From the NCBI GenBank assembly GCA_011369445.1, contig DRQF01000134.1:1-32931 (forward strand): a DNA stretch of 32,931 nucleotides. Reading direction: 5' to 3'. Below are positions 21,734 to 30,205 of the stretch, in pieces. The position numbers and the translations under genes were made by a program. Position 1 is the first letter of the stretch, and each line of letters begins with the position of its first letter. The stretch comes from Planctomycetota bacterium (GTDB taxonomy: Bacteria; Planctomycetota; GCA-002687715; DRQF01). Below the pieces are notes generated by a model. The model was not told where the DNA came from. It saw only the letters and a program-made list of their open reading frames with translations, and did no database searches.

Positions 21734-24181
21734 ATGAGTCAACGACCTGGGCGGAGTCTCCTGGCCTTGGCGGCCTTCATGCTGGTGGCCGTCACGTCGA
21801 CCGTTCTCGCCCAAGACGGCGAGAAGGAAGGGCCCCAGCCCATTCGCAAGGACGCGAACAACATGATCACTTTCCGGCTCCAGCCGGAGGGCGTGCCACT
21901 CGAAAAGTTCGTCGCTTCGGCCTCGGTCATCACGGGAAAGACCTTCGTCTTCGATCCGCGACGTCTGAGCGGCAAAGTGATCAATATGATCGGCACGAAG
22001 AAGGTGGCCGAGGAGGACGTGTTTTCCTTCCTTCAGGTGCTCTTCTTCGCCCACGACCTTGCCGTTCTCCCCATCGGGCCTCCCGAGACGGAAGTGCTCC
22101 TCATCGAGGACATCAAGACCTCTCAGTCGCTGAAGGATCGAGCGAAGTTCGTCACCCTGGACGAGCTGGAGACGCGACGAAGGAGAGTCGGAGAAATCCT
22201 CGCGGTCACGATCCCACTCAAGTATATCCCGGTCGAGAAGGCTCAACGCGCCCTCACCAACATCATCCAGGAGCACCGCGCCGGCTTCGTCCAGACCATC
22301 GAAGAGGCGAATTCGCTGCTCATCGTCAACTTCGCTCCCAAGGTCTGGACCATGTACCAGATCCTGAAGGCCATGGACGTCCCCGTCGAAGCCAACGAGC
22401 TGAAGTTCGAGAAGATCGCGTTGGAGTACCACGTCGCGGAGGAGCTGGGCCCCATCATCGAGAGTCTCATGGAGGCCCGCACCGATATCTCATCGAGCGG
22501 TGGCGCCCCCTCGCCCGGCCGAGGACGTCCCGCGCGGCCGTCTTCTTCCGGAAACACCACGCCGGCTCCGAAGATCATCCCAGACCCCCGGACCAATTCC
22601 CTTCTGGTCTACGCCATCGACGACTACATGACGGAGATCAAGAATCTCGTCGCCGACCTGGACGTGGAGGTGACGGAGCCCAACAGCAACATCCACATCT
22701 ACGAACTCAAGAACACGAATGCCGAGGACATCCAGGACGTCCTCACCCAACTCCTGCAGGGCACCGGCGGCCGAAGCGTGCGACCGACGGGCGCGGGCGG
22801 GAGCCGCGGCCGCAACTCCAGCGCGGGACGCGGCGGACTGGGTCAGACGAGCAACCCCGACGAAGTCAACATCGTGGCCGACCCCAACACGAACTCGCTT
22901 CTCATCACGGCCACGAAGGCCCGCTTCGAAGAACTCGCGGAAATCATCACGCGGCTGGATCAACGACGGCCTCAAGTGCTCGTCCAAGCCGCCATCGCCG
23001 AGTTGACCAGCACCGACCTTCAGAATATCGGCGTCGAGTTGGCGCAGGTGGAAGGCGGCGGCGCCGAGACACGCCTTTTCGGCGCGACGGCGTTCGGCCT
23101 GTCCACCATCGACACGCGACAAAACGTTCTGGGCGGCGGTACGACGGGCGGCGACGGAACGGGAACTGGCGGCGGAACCACGGGTGGAACGACATCGTCC
23201 ACCGACCAGTTCTTCAGCGACCTCATTCGCGTCCCCAACCTGGACGCTCAAGGGCTCGTGGGCGGCATCTTCCGGAATTTCGTGGAAGTGCCCATCCTGG
23301 TCCAACTCTTCAAGCAGGTCATCAGCGGCAACTTGGTGAGCGTGCCGTCGATCATGGTGAATGACAACCAGGAGGCCCATATCACGATCGGAACGGAGGT
23401 TCCGACGACTTCGGTGAACCAGGGCCAGTTCTCGGATCAGGTGTCCTTCCAGGGTTACCAGGAGGCCAACCTGGAGATGCTCATCTCGCCCACGATTTCC
23501 AACGACAACTACCTGCGGCTCGACATCGAGATCACGATCCAGGCCTTCACCGGAGCCCAGGCCTCGTTCCAGGTCCCGCCACCGAGAACCACGCGCAGCA
23601 TCGTGACCAGCGTCACCGTTCAGAGCGGGCGCACCGTCGTCATCGGCGGGCTCACGACGGACAACTATCGGGAAACGCTGACGGGGGTTCCTTTCCTCTC
23701 CGACATCCCCGTGCTGGGAGAACTCTTCAAGAGCACATCGGAGAGCCGCGAGAAGACCACGCTTTACGTCTTCATCACTCCGACGATCCTCTCGGACTTC
23801 GAGGCTTTGGAAAAGATTTCCTACGATCGCAAACTGGAGATTGCGAAGCTCGACGGCCAGATCCACATTGTCGATCCCAACTTCCGTGAAATCGACCTGG
23901 ACGACGAAGAGCTGAGCATCGAAGACATCGAATCGACGGGCCTGATCGACCTGCCCAAGTATCGGCCGAGCGTCGCCATCGAGGGACCGCAGCCTCCGCC
24001 CCGCATGAATGCGGACGGCGTCCCGGCGAAACCTCCGGTGACCACCCCCCAGTCGAAACCCCGGCAGCAAGATGAGGGCGCCGATTCGTCGAAGAAGACA
24101 ACGGGAGGCGAAGGGGCCCGAACCCCTGGTAGCCGACGCCCGGGAGAACGTCCGCGCAGGGCAACCATGACGGGTTCCTGA
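21734..24181 (+). CDS. gspD: Type II secretion secretin GspD
   Basis: 815 residues from ATG 21734, which follows GGAGAG. A signal peptide covers about 1-26 (ending STVLA). The periplasmic N-domains follow: one N0-like region and then repeated N-modules (LKYIPVEKAQRALTNII, YELKNTNAEDIQDVLTQLL). These are broken by Gly/Arg/Ser-rich linkers near 255-275 and 350-380. The secretin core from about 415 includes VLVQAAIAELTSTDLQNIGVE, VPSIMVNDNQEAHITIGTEVP, and the conserved end GRTVVIGGLTTDNYRETLTGVPFLSDIPVLGELF. A Gly/Thr-rich stretch near 470-490 lies inside the core. The last 120 residues are an acidic then Pro-rich tail. GspD forms the outer-membrane channel. The following genes encode the matching ATPase, platform and pseudopilins. 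Confidence 0.95.
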   Translation: MSQRPGRSLLALAAFMLVAVTSTVLAQDGEKEGPQPIRKDANNMITFRLQPEGVPLEKFVASASVITGKTFVFDPRRLSGKVINMIGTKKVAEEDVFSFLQVLFFAHDLAVLPIGPPETEVLLIEDIKTSQSLKDRAKFVTLDELETRRRRVGEILAVTIPLKYIPVEKAQRALTNIIQEHRAGFVQTIEEANSLLIVNFAPKVWTMYQILKAMDVPVEANELKFEKIALEYHVAEELGPIIESLMEARTDISSSGGAPSPGRGRPARPSSSGNTTPAPKIIPDPRTNSLLVYAIDDYMTEIKNLVADLDVEVTEPNSNIHIYELKNTNAEDIQDVLTQLLQGTGGRSVRPTGAGGSRGRNSSAGRGGLGQTSNPDEVNIVADPNTNSLLITATKARFEELAEIITRLDQRRPQVLVQAAIAELTSTDLQNIGVELAQVEGGGAETRLFGATAFGLSTIDTRQNVLGGGTTGGDGTGTGGGTTGGTTSSTDQFFSDLIRVPNLDAQGLVGGIFRNFVEVPILVQLFKQVISGNLVSVPSIMVNDNQEAHITIGTEVPTTSVNQGQFSDQVSFQGYQEANLEMLISPTISNDNYLRLDIEITIQAFTGAQASFQVPPPRTTRSIVTSVTVQSGRTVVIGGLTTDNYRETLTGVPFLSDIPVLGELFKSTSESREKTTLYVFITPTILSDFEALEKISYDRKLEIAKLDGQIHIVDPNFREIDLDDEELSIEDIESTGLIDLPKYRPSVAIEGPQPPPRMNADGVPAKPPVTTPQSKPRQQDEGADSSKKTTGGEGARTPGSRRPGERPRRATMTGS

Positions 24182-24219
24182 ATTCCCGGCCCGGTGGACG
24201 TATAGAGACCCAGAGAATC

Positions 24220-24247
24220 CGCCGCCGCCCGATTCGGGCGGGCGGCG
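24220..24247 (+). terminator. Strong GC hairpin between gspD and gspE (attenuator or mRNA stabiliser)
   Basis: CGCCGCC-GCCCG, loop ATT, CGGGC-(G)-GGCGGCG forms a twelve-pair stem with one bulged G in the 117-base gspD-gspE gap. AGTTTCTCGTT follows, a weak T-run. It could partly terminate transcription or protect the gspD message, giving more secretin than ATPase. The stem is seen, the function is inferred. Confidence 0.5.
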
Positions 24248-24298
24248 AGTTTCTCGTTGGAGCGGCGCTCATGGAGACAGCCGCGGGAGAGAACGCAG

Positions 24299-26008
24299 GT
24301 GAACACTCAGATTCTCGAAATCCTCGAGGCATCCGGAAAGCTCGACGAGAAAACCCTGCAGGACTGCCTCCGCATGGAGAAGGAAACGGGGCAGAGCCTC
24401 GATAAGATCGTCCTTCGCCGCGGCATCCTGACGGAGGAAGACTTCAACCGAGCCTACGCCGGACATGCCGAACTGCCTTGGATGGATTCTCTGCACGACG
24501 TCACCGTCCCGGAAGTCTTCACGGACCGCGTTCCTCAGCAATTCGCTCGCAACTACAACCTGATCGGGGTCTCCGCGGACGAGTCCTCCTGCCAAGTCGC
24601 GACCTGCCGGCCCCTCGACGTCTACCCCCTCGATGATCTGGCCTCGATGCTCGAGCTGGAAATCGAACCCGTCGTGGCGCCCCGCCAGGAAATCACGGCA
24701 CTCATCAACCGGGCCTATCGACAGCACAACGAGGTCGTCGACGAGGTCATCGACGACCTGAGCCCCGACAACTTCGACGAGATCGCCAATCTCGTCTCGG
24801 AGTCGGAGGACCTGTTGAACGTGGCCAATCGGGCCCCGATCATCCGGCTCGTCAACATGATCCTCTTCCAGGCTTTGAAGATGCGGGCGTCGGACGTCCA
24901 CATTCAGCCCTACGAAGACAAAGTCCAGATTCGCTACCGGATCGACGGCATCCTGTACGACCAGGAGTCTCCGCCGAAGAGCGTCCAGGAAGCCATCATC
25001 TCCCGTATCAAGGTCATGGGAAAGATGGATATCGCCGAGCGTCGCATTCCTCAGGACGGGCGGGCCACCATCAAAATCGGCGACTCCGAAGTGGACGTTC
25101 GTATCTCCTCCGTGCCGACGAATCACGGGGAGCGCATCGTGATGCGTCTGCTGGACAAGAGTGCTGGCATCTTCGAGCTGGCGCAGCTCGGCATGAATCC
25201 CGAGCAGAAGCGGCTGATGGAGCAGCTCATCCATCTGTCCCATGGCATCGTCTTCGTTACGGGGCCGACCGGCTCCGGAAAGTCCACCACCCTCTATGCC
25301 GTACTCTCGGAGATCAACTCATCGGAAAAGAACGTGATCACCATCGAGGATCCGATCGAGTACCACCTCGCCGGCATCAGCCAGATTCAAGTCAGCGAGA
25401 AGAAGGGACTCACCTTCGCCGCCGGCCTGCGATCCCTTCTCCGTCAGGACCCGGACATCATGATGGTGGGTGAGGTCCGCGACGAGGAGACGGCCCGCAT
25501 TTCCATTCAGGCCGCTTTGACGGGCCACTTGGTCTTCTCCACGCTTCACACCAACGATGCCCCCGGCGCCGTCACGCGTATGCTCGACATCGGCGTGGAG
25601 CCCTTCCTCGTAGCCTCTTCCCTCGTCATGGTCATCGCCCAGCGCCTCGTGCGCCGCATCTGCCCCGACTGCAAAGAATGGGTGCGCCCGGACGAGAAGG
25701 ACATGAAAGAGCTGAGGTTGCTGAAGATCGCCCCCGACCAGCTGAAAGACGGCATGCTCCCCCGCGGACGAGGCTGCGACATGTGCTACGGGACGGGATA
25801 CGCAGGGCGGGTCGCGATCTACGAGATGCTTCCCCTCGAGGAAGAGATCAAGAGTCTCGTCGTCGAACGCGCCAATGCGACGCAGATCAAACGCGCAGCC
25901 ATGAAGAACGGGATGCGTACCCTGCGTCAAGACGGCATCGACAAGGTCAAGAGCGGGATGACCACACTTTCCGAAGTGCTGCGCGTGACGCAGCTCGACA
26001 TCGAGTAG
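24299..26008 (+). CDS. gspE: Type II secretion ATPase GspE
   Basis: 569 residues from GTG 24299, with GGAGAG seven bases upstream. The N-terminus is an MshEN/GspE-N type domain (LDEKTLQDCLRMEKETGQSL and GILTEEDF), followed by a linker and the secretion ATPase core. Walker A GPTGSGKSTT lies near 322-331, the Asp box SDVHIQPYEDKVQIRYRIDG near 200, Walker B DPDIMMVGEVRDEETA near 385-400 and the His box TGHLVFSTLHTND near 410. The zinc-binding cysteines are present as CPDC near 455 and CDMC near 493. It powers pseudopilus assembly at the inner membrane. The gene ends four bases before gspF. Confidence 0.96.
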   Translation: MNTQILEILEASGKLDEKTLQDCLRMEKETGQSLDKIVLRRGILTEEDFNRAYAGHAELPWMDSLHDVTVPEVFTDRVPQQFARNYNLIGVSADESSCQVATCRPLDVYPLDDLASMLELEIEPVVAPRQEITALINRAYRQHNEVVDEVIDDLSPDNFDEIANLVSESEDLLNVANRAPIIRLVNMILFQALKMRASDVHIQPYEDKVQIRYRIDGILYDQESPPKSVQEAIISRIKVMGKMDIAERRIPQDGRATIKIGDSEVDVRISSVPTNHGERIVMRLLDKSAGIFELAQLGMNPEQKRLMEQLIHLSHGIVFVTGPTGSGKSTTLYAVLSEINSSEKNVITIEDPIEYHLAGISQIQVSEKKGLTFAAGLRSLLRQDPDIMMVGEVRDEETARISIQAALTGHLVFSTLHTNDAPGAVTRMLDIGVEPFLVASSLVMVIAQRLVRRICPDCKEWVRPDEKDMKELRLLKIAPDQLKDGMLPRGRGCDMCYGTGYAGRVAIYEMLPLEEEIKSLVVERANATQIKRAAMKNGMRTLRQDGIDKVKSGMTTLSEVLRVTQLDIE

Positions 26009-26012
26009 CTTC

Positions 26013-27224
26013 ATGCCCATTTTCGAATACAAGGCGTTCGACGAAAACGGATCTCAGCGCGTCGGCATCGTGGACGCCGACTCACCCGCCGCGGCGCGTC
26101 TCAAGTTGCGCGCGGATCGCATCCACGTCTTCGAGATCGAGGAACTGAAGGAGGGAAAGACCTCCGCCGGCGGACGAAAGTTCCGGCTGCGCCGAGGCGC
26201 CGTCGGCGAACTCGCCATCGTCACGCGGCAATTCGCGACGTTGCTCAACGCGGGCATTCCGGTCGTCGATGCCTTGAAAGCCCTCATCGACCAGGTCGAA
26301 AGCCGGGACATGGAGCAGGTCTTCCGGGACGTCCGTGAGAAGGTCAGCCAGGGCAAGACCATCGGCGAAGCCATGGCGTCTCACCCGGCCTTCTTCAGCG
26401 AACTCTACGTCAACATGATCAAGGCCGGGGAGGCCTCCGGCAACCTGGACGTCATCATGATCCGGCTGGCGGACTACCTGCAGAAGCAGAATCGCGTCCG
26501 CAACAAGGTGGGAAGCGCGCTCGCCTATCCCATCGTGATGATCGCGGTGGGTGCCGTGGTGGTCACCGTCCTGCTGACCGTCGTGGTCCCCAAGATTCAG
26601 GACATTTTCCGCGAGACCGATCGCGCACTGCCCGACATCACGAAAATCCTCATCGCCGTCTCGGAGTTCATGGTGAGCTGGTGGTGGGCTCTTCTGGCTG
26701 GCCTCGTCGCCGCCGTCGCCGTGTTCAAGGCTTGGGCGCGAACCGAAGAGGGCCGGATGCGCTGGGATGCCATCAAGCTGAAGATGCCGATTTTCGGCAT
26801 GCTCTACCGGAAACAGTCCATCGCACGATTCGCCACCACCATGGCCACCCTACTGCAGTCCGGCCTGCCGGTTCTCCAGGCGCTCAAGATCGTCCAGAAA
26901 GTCATTCAGAACAAGGTGATGGCGCGAACCATCACCGAGATTCACGACTCCATCGTTGAGGGCTCCGACATCGCCACCCCCCTCTCGAAGAGCGGGGTTT
27001 TCCCTCCCATGGTGGGCTACATGATCGCGACGGGTGAGCAATCCGGACAATTGGAAGATATTCTGTATAAGGTCGCCGAGGCTTACGATGAGGAGGTCGA
27101 TGTGGCCACTCAGAAAATGACCTCGGTCATGGAGCCGTTGATCATCGTCGTACTCGCCGTGATCGTCGGCTTCATCGTCATGTCGATCGTCATGCCCATG
27201 ATCGAAATGAGCGGCATGGCCTGA
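26013..27224 (+). CDS. gspF: Type II secretion inner-membrane platform protein GspF
   Basis: 403 residues, the normal length. Two cytoplasmic GspF/PilC domains are separated by membrane segments near 170-195 (AYPIVMIAVGAVVVTVLLTVVVP) and 220-240, with a last one near 375-398. The domain repeat is visible as FATLLNAGIPVVDALKAL in the first half and MATLLQSGLPVLQALKIV in the second. AEAYDEEV near 360 is typical. The N-terminus MPIFEYKAFDENG matches the family start. GspF connects the ATPase GspE to pseudopilin assembly. It starts four bases after gspE, so translation is probably coupled. Confidence 0.95.
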   Translation: MPIFEYKAFDENGSQRVGIVDADSPAAARLKLRADRIHVFEIEELKEGKTSAGGRKFRLRRGAVGELAIVTRQFATLLNAGIPVVDALKALIDQVESRDMEQVFRDVREKVSQGKTIGEAMASHPAFFSELYVNMIKAGEASGNLDVIMIRLADYLQKQNRVRNKVGSALAYPIVMIAVGAVVVTVLLTVVVPKIQDIFRETDRALPDITKILIAVSEFMVSWWWALLAGLVAAVAVFKAWARTEEGRMRWDAIKLKMPIFGMLYRKQSIARFATTMATLLQSGLPVLQALKIVQKVIQNKVMARTITEIHDSIVEGSDIATPLSKSGVFPPMVGYMIATGEQSGQLEDILYKVAEAYDEEVDVATQKMTSVMEPLIIVVLAVIVGFIVMSIVMPMIEMSGMA

Positions 27225-27305
27225 TCGAAAAACTGGAAAACCGTCGCCGGGTCACGACCTTCGGCGTCGTCTCAGACCCCGGTGATCACTTTGAGAGAGA
27301 GCTCC

Positions 27306-27716
27306 ATGAGCGAAAAGAATAAACAATCCGGTTTCACCCTCGTCGAAATCATGGTCGTGGTCGTCATCCTCGGCCTTCTGGCCGGGTTCGGCGCCGTGAA
27401 GTTCATGAACTACAAGAAGCGGGCGGACATCAAGATCGCCATGACCCAGTGTTCGAAACTCCGCGAGGCCATTGAGAGTTGGGCTTTGGACAACCCCTCG
27501 TCGGACGTCTCCGCCGACGACGTTTGGGATCGCATGATCGAAGACAAGCTCGTCAAGCGCAGGGACATCAAGGACCCTTGGGGTGAGGAGTACATCGTCC
27601 GCAAGGACGAGGACGACAACTTCTACGTCATCTCCAAGGGCAAAGACCGGTCCCAGGACACGGACGACGACATTTACGAGGACGGGCTGGCCAGCGAGCG
27701 AACGGGAGACTGGTGA
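27306..27716 (+). CDS. gspG: Major pseudopilin GspG
   Basis: 136 residues from ATG 27306. The prepilin site is QSG|FTLVEIMVVVVILGLLAG, with cleavage after G9 and the conserved Glu at E14 (position 5 of the mature protein). The C-terminal part has the GspG hallmark DPWGEEYIV and a Ca-binding-like loop ISKGKDRSQDTDDDI. Both support GspG rather than a type IV pilin. The mature protein is unusually acidic at the end. It should form the body of the pseudopilus. It starts 81 bases after gspF, with GAGAGA before the ATG. Confidence 0.93.
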   Translation: MSEKNKQSGFTLVEIMVVVVILGLLAGFGAVKFMNYKKRADIKIAMTQCSKLREAIESWALDNPSSDVSADDVWDRMIEDKLVKRRDIKDPWGEEYIVRKDEDDNFYVISKGKDRSQDTDDDIYEDGLASERTGDW

Positions 27717-27723
27717 TTCGCGG

Positions 27724-28362
27724 ATGACTCGGCACGAGCGGACAACTCTTCGGCGACACGGTGAAGCCTCCCAGGGTGGGTTCACTCTGCTCGAGTTGAT
27801 GGTGGTGATCACGATCCTGGGCCTCACGGCGGGTTACGGTTTGGTCTCCTTCCGCGGTGTCACCGAGGAACAGAAACTACGCTCCACCGTGCGCGAGTTC
27901 ATTGGCACCTATCGAGAGATGAGAGCCCGCGCCGCCCGCGATCGCCGGGAATGCTGGCTGGAATTCGACGTCGAGAACGGCCTGTGGCGCACACTCGTTT
28001 TCCCCCACCGTGATCTCATGGGCAACTACATCGACGTGGACGGCGAGCCGCTTCCCGATGAGGCCGTGGATCGCATTGAATCCAAGCCGTGGAACAAGCT
28101 CGAGAACGGGATCTTCTTCAAGGACGTGATGGCGCCCGGGCCGTCGGGCAATGAGCTGTTTGATCAGACCTACTGGATTCGTTTTCGATCCGACGGAACG
28201 ATCCCACCCCACATCATCCACTTCGTCACGAAGGGAGGCCTCGAGGTCTCTCTCCAGGTCGAGGAGATCACCGGAACGGTGGATCTCATCGACGGCTATG
28301 CGGAACTCTATAGCCCTCAGGAGTCGGAGTTCCAGAATATGGCCGCCGGGGAGGGGCAATAG
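27724..28362 (+). CDS. gspH: Minor pseudopilin GspH-like
   Basis: 212 residues from ATG 27724, seven bases after the gspG stop. The prepilin signal is SQGG|FTLLELMVVITILGLTAGYG with cleavage after G19 and Glu at E24. The helix LRSTVREFIGTYREMRARAARDRRE and the strand ECWLEFDVENGLWRT match the GspH/FimT pattern. It is longer than the usual 160 to 190 residues. GspH is a minor pseudopilin near the tip. The assignment is by order and by the FimT-like pattern. A long leader of 19 residues with several basic residues is normal for prepilin peptidase substrates. Confidence 0.85.
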   Translation: MTRHERTTLRRHGEASQGGFTLLELMVVITILGLTAGYGLVSFRGVTEEQKLRSTVREFIGTYREMRARAARDRRECWLEFDVENGLWRTLVFPHRDLMGNYIDVDGEPLPDEAVDRIESKPWNKLENGIFFKDVMAPGPSGNELFDQTYWIRFRSDGTIPPHIIHFVTKGGLEVSLQVEEITGTVDLIDGYAELYSPQESEFQNMAAGEGQ

Positions 28363-28367
28363 TCGAC

Positions 28368-29111
28368 ATGAGAACCATGGCCGGACGCAACTCAGAGGGC
28401 GGCTTCACCTTGCTGGAGGTCATGGTGGCCTTCGTCATCCTGACGGCGAGCGCCGTGCCCCTGCTCATCGCCCTGGCCGATAGCCAACGCCGCGTCTTCG
28501 ACTCGCGCGTCAAGCGCACCATGAAGCAGCTCATGGAGTACAAGCTCTCCCACGTCCTGTTGGATCGTCCCGCCGAGGACCAAGAGCCCATTTACGTGGA
28601 CGGCGCCGAAGGGAACTTCGGCGAGGAGTTCGCGGCGATGGATCCCCAGGAGAAGAGCTACTGGTTCTCCGACGAGATGTACTTCTACTCCTTCCGCATC
28701 GACTCGGAGGAGATCGACCTGGGGTTGGGAGGCGGCTTGACGGGAGAGGAAGGAGGCGAGGGCGGACAGCCACCGGAACCGCCCCCCGCGGACCCAGGAG
28801 CCGACCCTGCCGGAGACCCCTTCGGACTGGGCGAGGGACAGGAGGAAGACCTGGGGCAGCTCCGTTACCGCGTCACGCTGACCATCCTCTACCATCCGGG
28901 GAACGCGAACTTCGACCAACACATGAGCACGGTCGTCTACGTCAAGCATCCCCACCAAGAAGAGACCATGTCCGGGCCCGAACTCCAAGGCGGCCAAGCC
29001 AACACGCTGGGCGCCGGTGAAGCGAGCGCCGGCGGCTCCAACGCGGGAGCCGGGGGAAGTGGAGCGGGTGGGGGTGGAGCGAGGACCGATTCCGGGAGCA
29101 AAGACCGATGA
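28368..29111 (+). CDS. gspI: Minor pseudopilin GspI-like with Gly/Pro-rich insert and Gly-rich tail
   Basis: 247 residues, about twice the normal GspI. The prepilin site is SEGG|FTLLEVMVAFVILTASAVPLL, cleaved after G12, with E17 as the mature Glu5. The core continues with RVFDSRVKRTMKQLMEYKLSHVL and a beta strand YRVTLTILYHPG. Between them, about 125-165, lies a Gly/Glu/Pro-rich insert, and the last 45 residues are Gly/Ala/Ser-rich with almost no other residue types. Both are low complexity and probably disordered. The assignment to GspI rests on position between GspH and GspJ and on the leader. The stop overlaps gspJ by four bases (ATGA). Confidence 0.8.
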   Translation: MRTMAGRNSEGGFTLLEVMVAFVILTASAVPLLIALADSQRRVFDSRVKRTMKQLMEYKLSHVLLDRPAEDQEPIYVDGAEGNFGEEFAAMDPQEKSYWFSDEMYFYSFRIDSEEIDLGLGGGLTGEEGGEGGQPPEPPPADPGADPAGDPFGLGEGQEEDLGQLRYRVTLTILYHPGNANFDQHMSTVVYVKHPHQEETMSGPELQGGQANTLGAGEASAGGSNAGAGGSGAGGGGARTDSGSKDR

Positions 29112-30175
29112 GGCGGCGCGAAGAGACATCGGGTTTCACGCTCATTGAACTCATGATCGCCATCACGATCAGCGCCATGGTGTTCCTGGGCATCTTCGGC
29201 GTCATCCGTTCCGGAATCAACACGCAGATGTTCGTGCGCGAGATGAGCGACGCAGGGCGACAGGGCCCCGCCATCTTGCAGCAGATCACCGCCGACCTGC
29301 ACAACGCCGCCTTCTACAACTTCAAGGACAACCTCTTCTTCGTGGGCAAACCCCTCGAAGTCGGAGGCGACAACCGCGCCGACCAGTTGCACTTCATCAC
29401 CCACCGCGGATCCTTGGTCGCGGACCCGGCGATCTCGGATCAGGAGGACGTCCTGGCGCCGATCGCCGAGGTGAGCTGGATGCTCCGCAAGGGCCGCGAG
29501 GGATTCCTCGAACTCGTGCGTCGAGAACAACCCTACGTGGACGACCACCCCTTCTCGGGGGGGTATCTGCGCCTGATCTCGGATCGCGTCATCAGCTTTC
29601 GAGTCCAGTATACGGGTTGGAACCTGGGATACGGCGAGGACGAGGAGGAGAACGCCTCCACGAACGGTGAAGGCAACGGCGAGGACTCCGAGGAAGACGA
29701 CACTCTCGTCTGGGAAGACGAATGGGACTCCTCCAAGAAGGGCTGTCTCCCCTCGGCCATCAAGATCGAGCTCGTGATCTCCCCGGACGTCGATCCCGAC
29801 GTCATGAAGCGCATGCGCCGGGACAACCGCATCGCCAATTTGGATCGATCCTACTTCGACATCGTCCTGCTCCCCCAGTTCCGAGAGGACGTCATCACGG
29901 TGAGGGAAACCGCCGACTGGGACGGAGACCATCCCATTCCCACGAATCAGGGGACGGTGGGCGCCAACGCCGCGAGAGGGCGAGGCCGCGGCAACGGTCC
30001 CCAATCGGGCACCGCCGGCGGAGCCCGCGGACAGGGCACGGGGAACCAAGGACGCGGGAATCAACCGGGAAACAACGCCGGAGCGAACTTCCTGAACCAG
30101 CTCCGCGGTTCCGGGCGCAATACGGGAAGCAACCCGTTCCTCAACCAACTCCAGGGCGGCAACCGTCGCCGCTGA
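29108..30175 (+). CDS. gspJ: Minor pseudopilin GspJ-like with Gly/Asn-rich C-terminal tail
   Basis: 355 residues against about 200 for typical GspJ. The prepilin site is TSG|FTLIELMIAITISAMVFLGIFG, cleaved after G9, with E14. The core has VREMSDAGRQGPAILQQITADLHNAAF, then strands including VSWMLRKGREGFLELVRRE and ISFRVQYTGWNLGYG. An acidic stretch at about 175-205 (Glu, Asp, Asn, Gly) and a second core part with IKIELVISPDVDPDVMKRM follow. The last 75 residues are a Gly/Asn/Arg-rich tail holding two similar copies of NxFLNQL. GspJ is a tip pseudopilin. The tail is unusual, and I do not know its role. Confidence 0.82.
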   Translation: MRRREETSGFTLIELMIAITISAMVFLGIFGVIRSGINTQMFVREMSDAGRQGPAILQQITADLHNAAFYNFKDNLFFVGKPLEVGGDNRADQLHFITHRGSLVADPAISDQEDVLAPIAEVSWMLRKGREGFLELVRREQPYVDDHPFSGGYLRLISDRVISFRVQYTGWNLGYGEDEEENASTNGEGNGEDSEEDDTLVWEDEWDSSKKGCLPSAIKIELVISPDVDPDVMKRMRRDNRIANLDRSYFDIVLLPQFREDVITVRETADWDGDHPIPTNQGTVGANAARGRGRGNGPQSGTAGGARGQGTGNQGRGNQPGNNAGANFLNQLRGSGRNTGSNPFLNQLQGGNRRR

Positions 30176-30205
30176 TGTCGCCCCCCGGAGCACTCAAGCG
30201 CCCAT

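Noticed and set aside
22490-24070. A 500-residue minus-strand open frame inside gspD.
   Set aside because: GspD is certain on the plus strand. The antisense frame is rich in Asp, Arg and His and looks like codon-bias shadow.
28937-30193. A 400-residue minus-strand frame across gspI and gspJ.
   Set aside because: It is antisense to pseudopilin genes with clear prepilin sites and has no domain.
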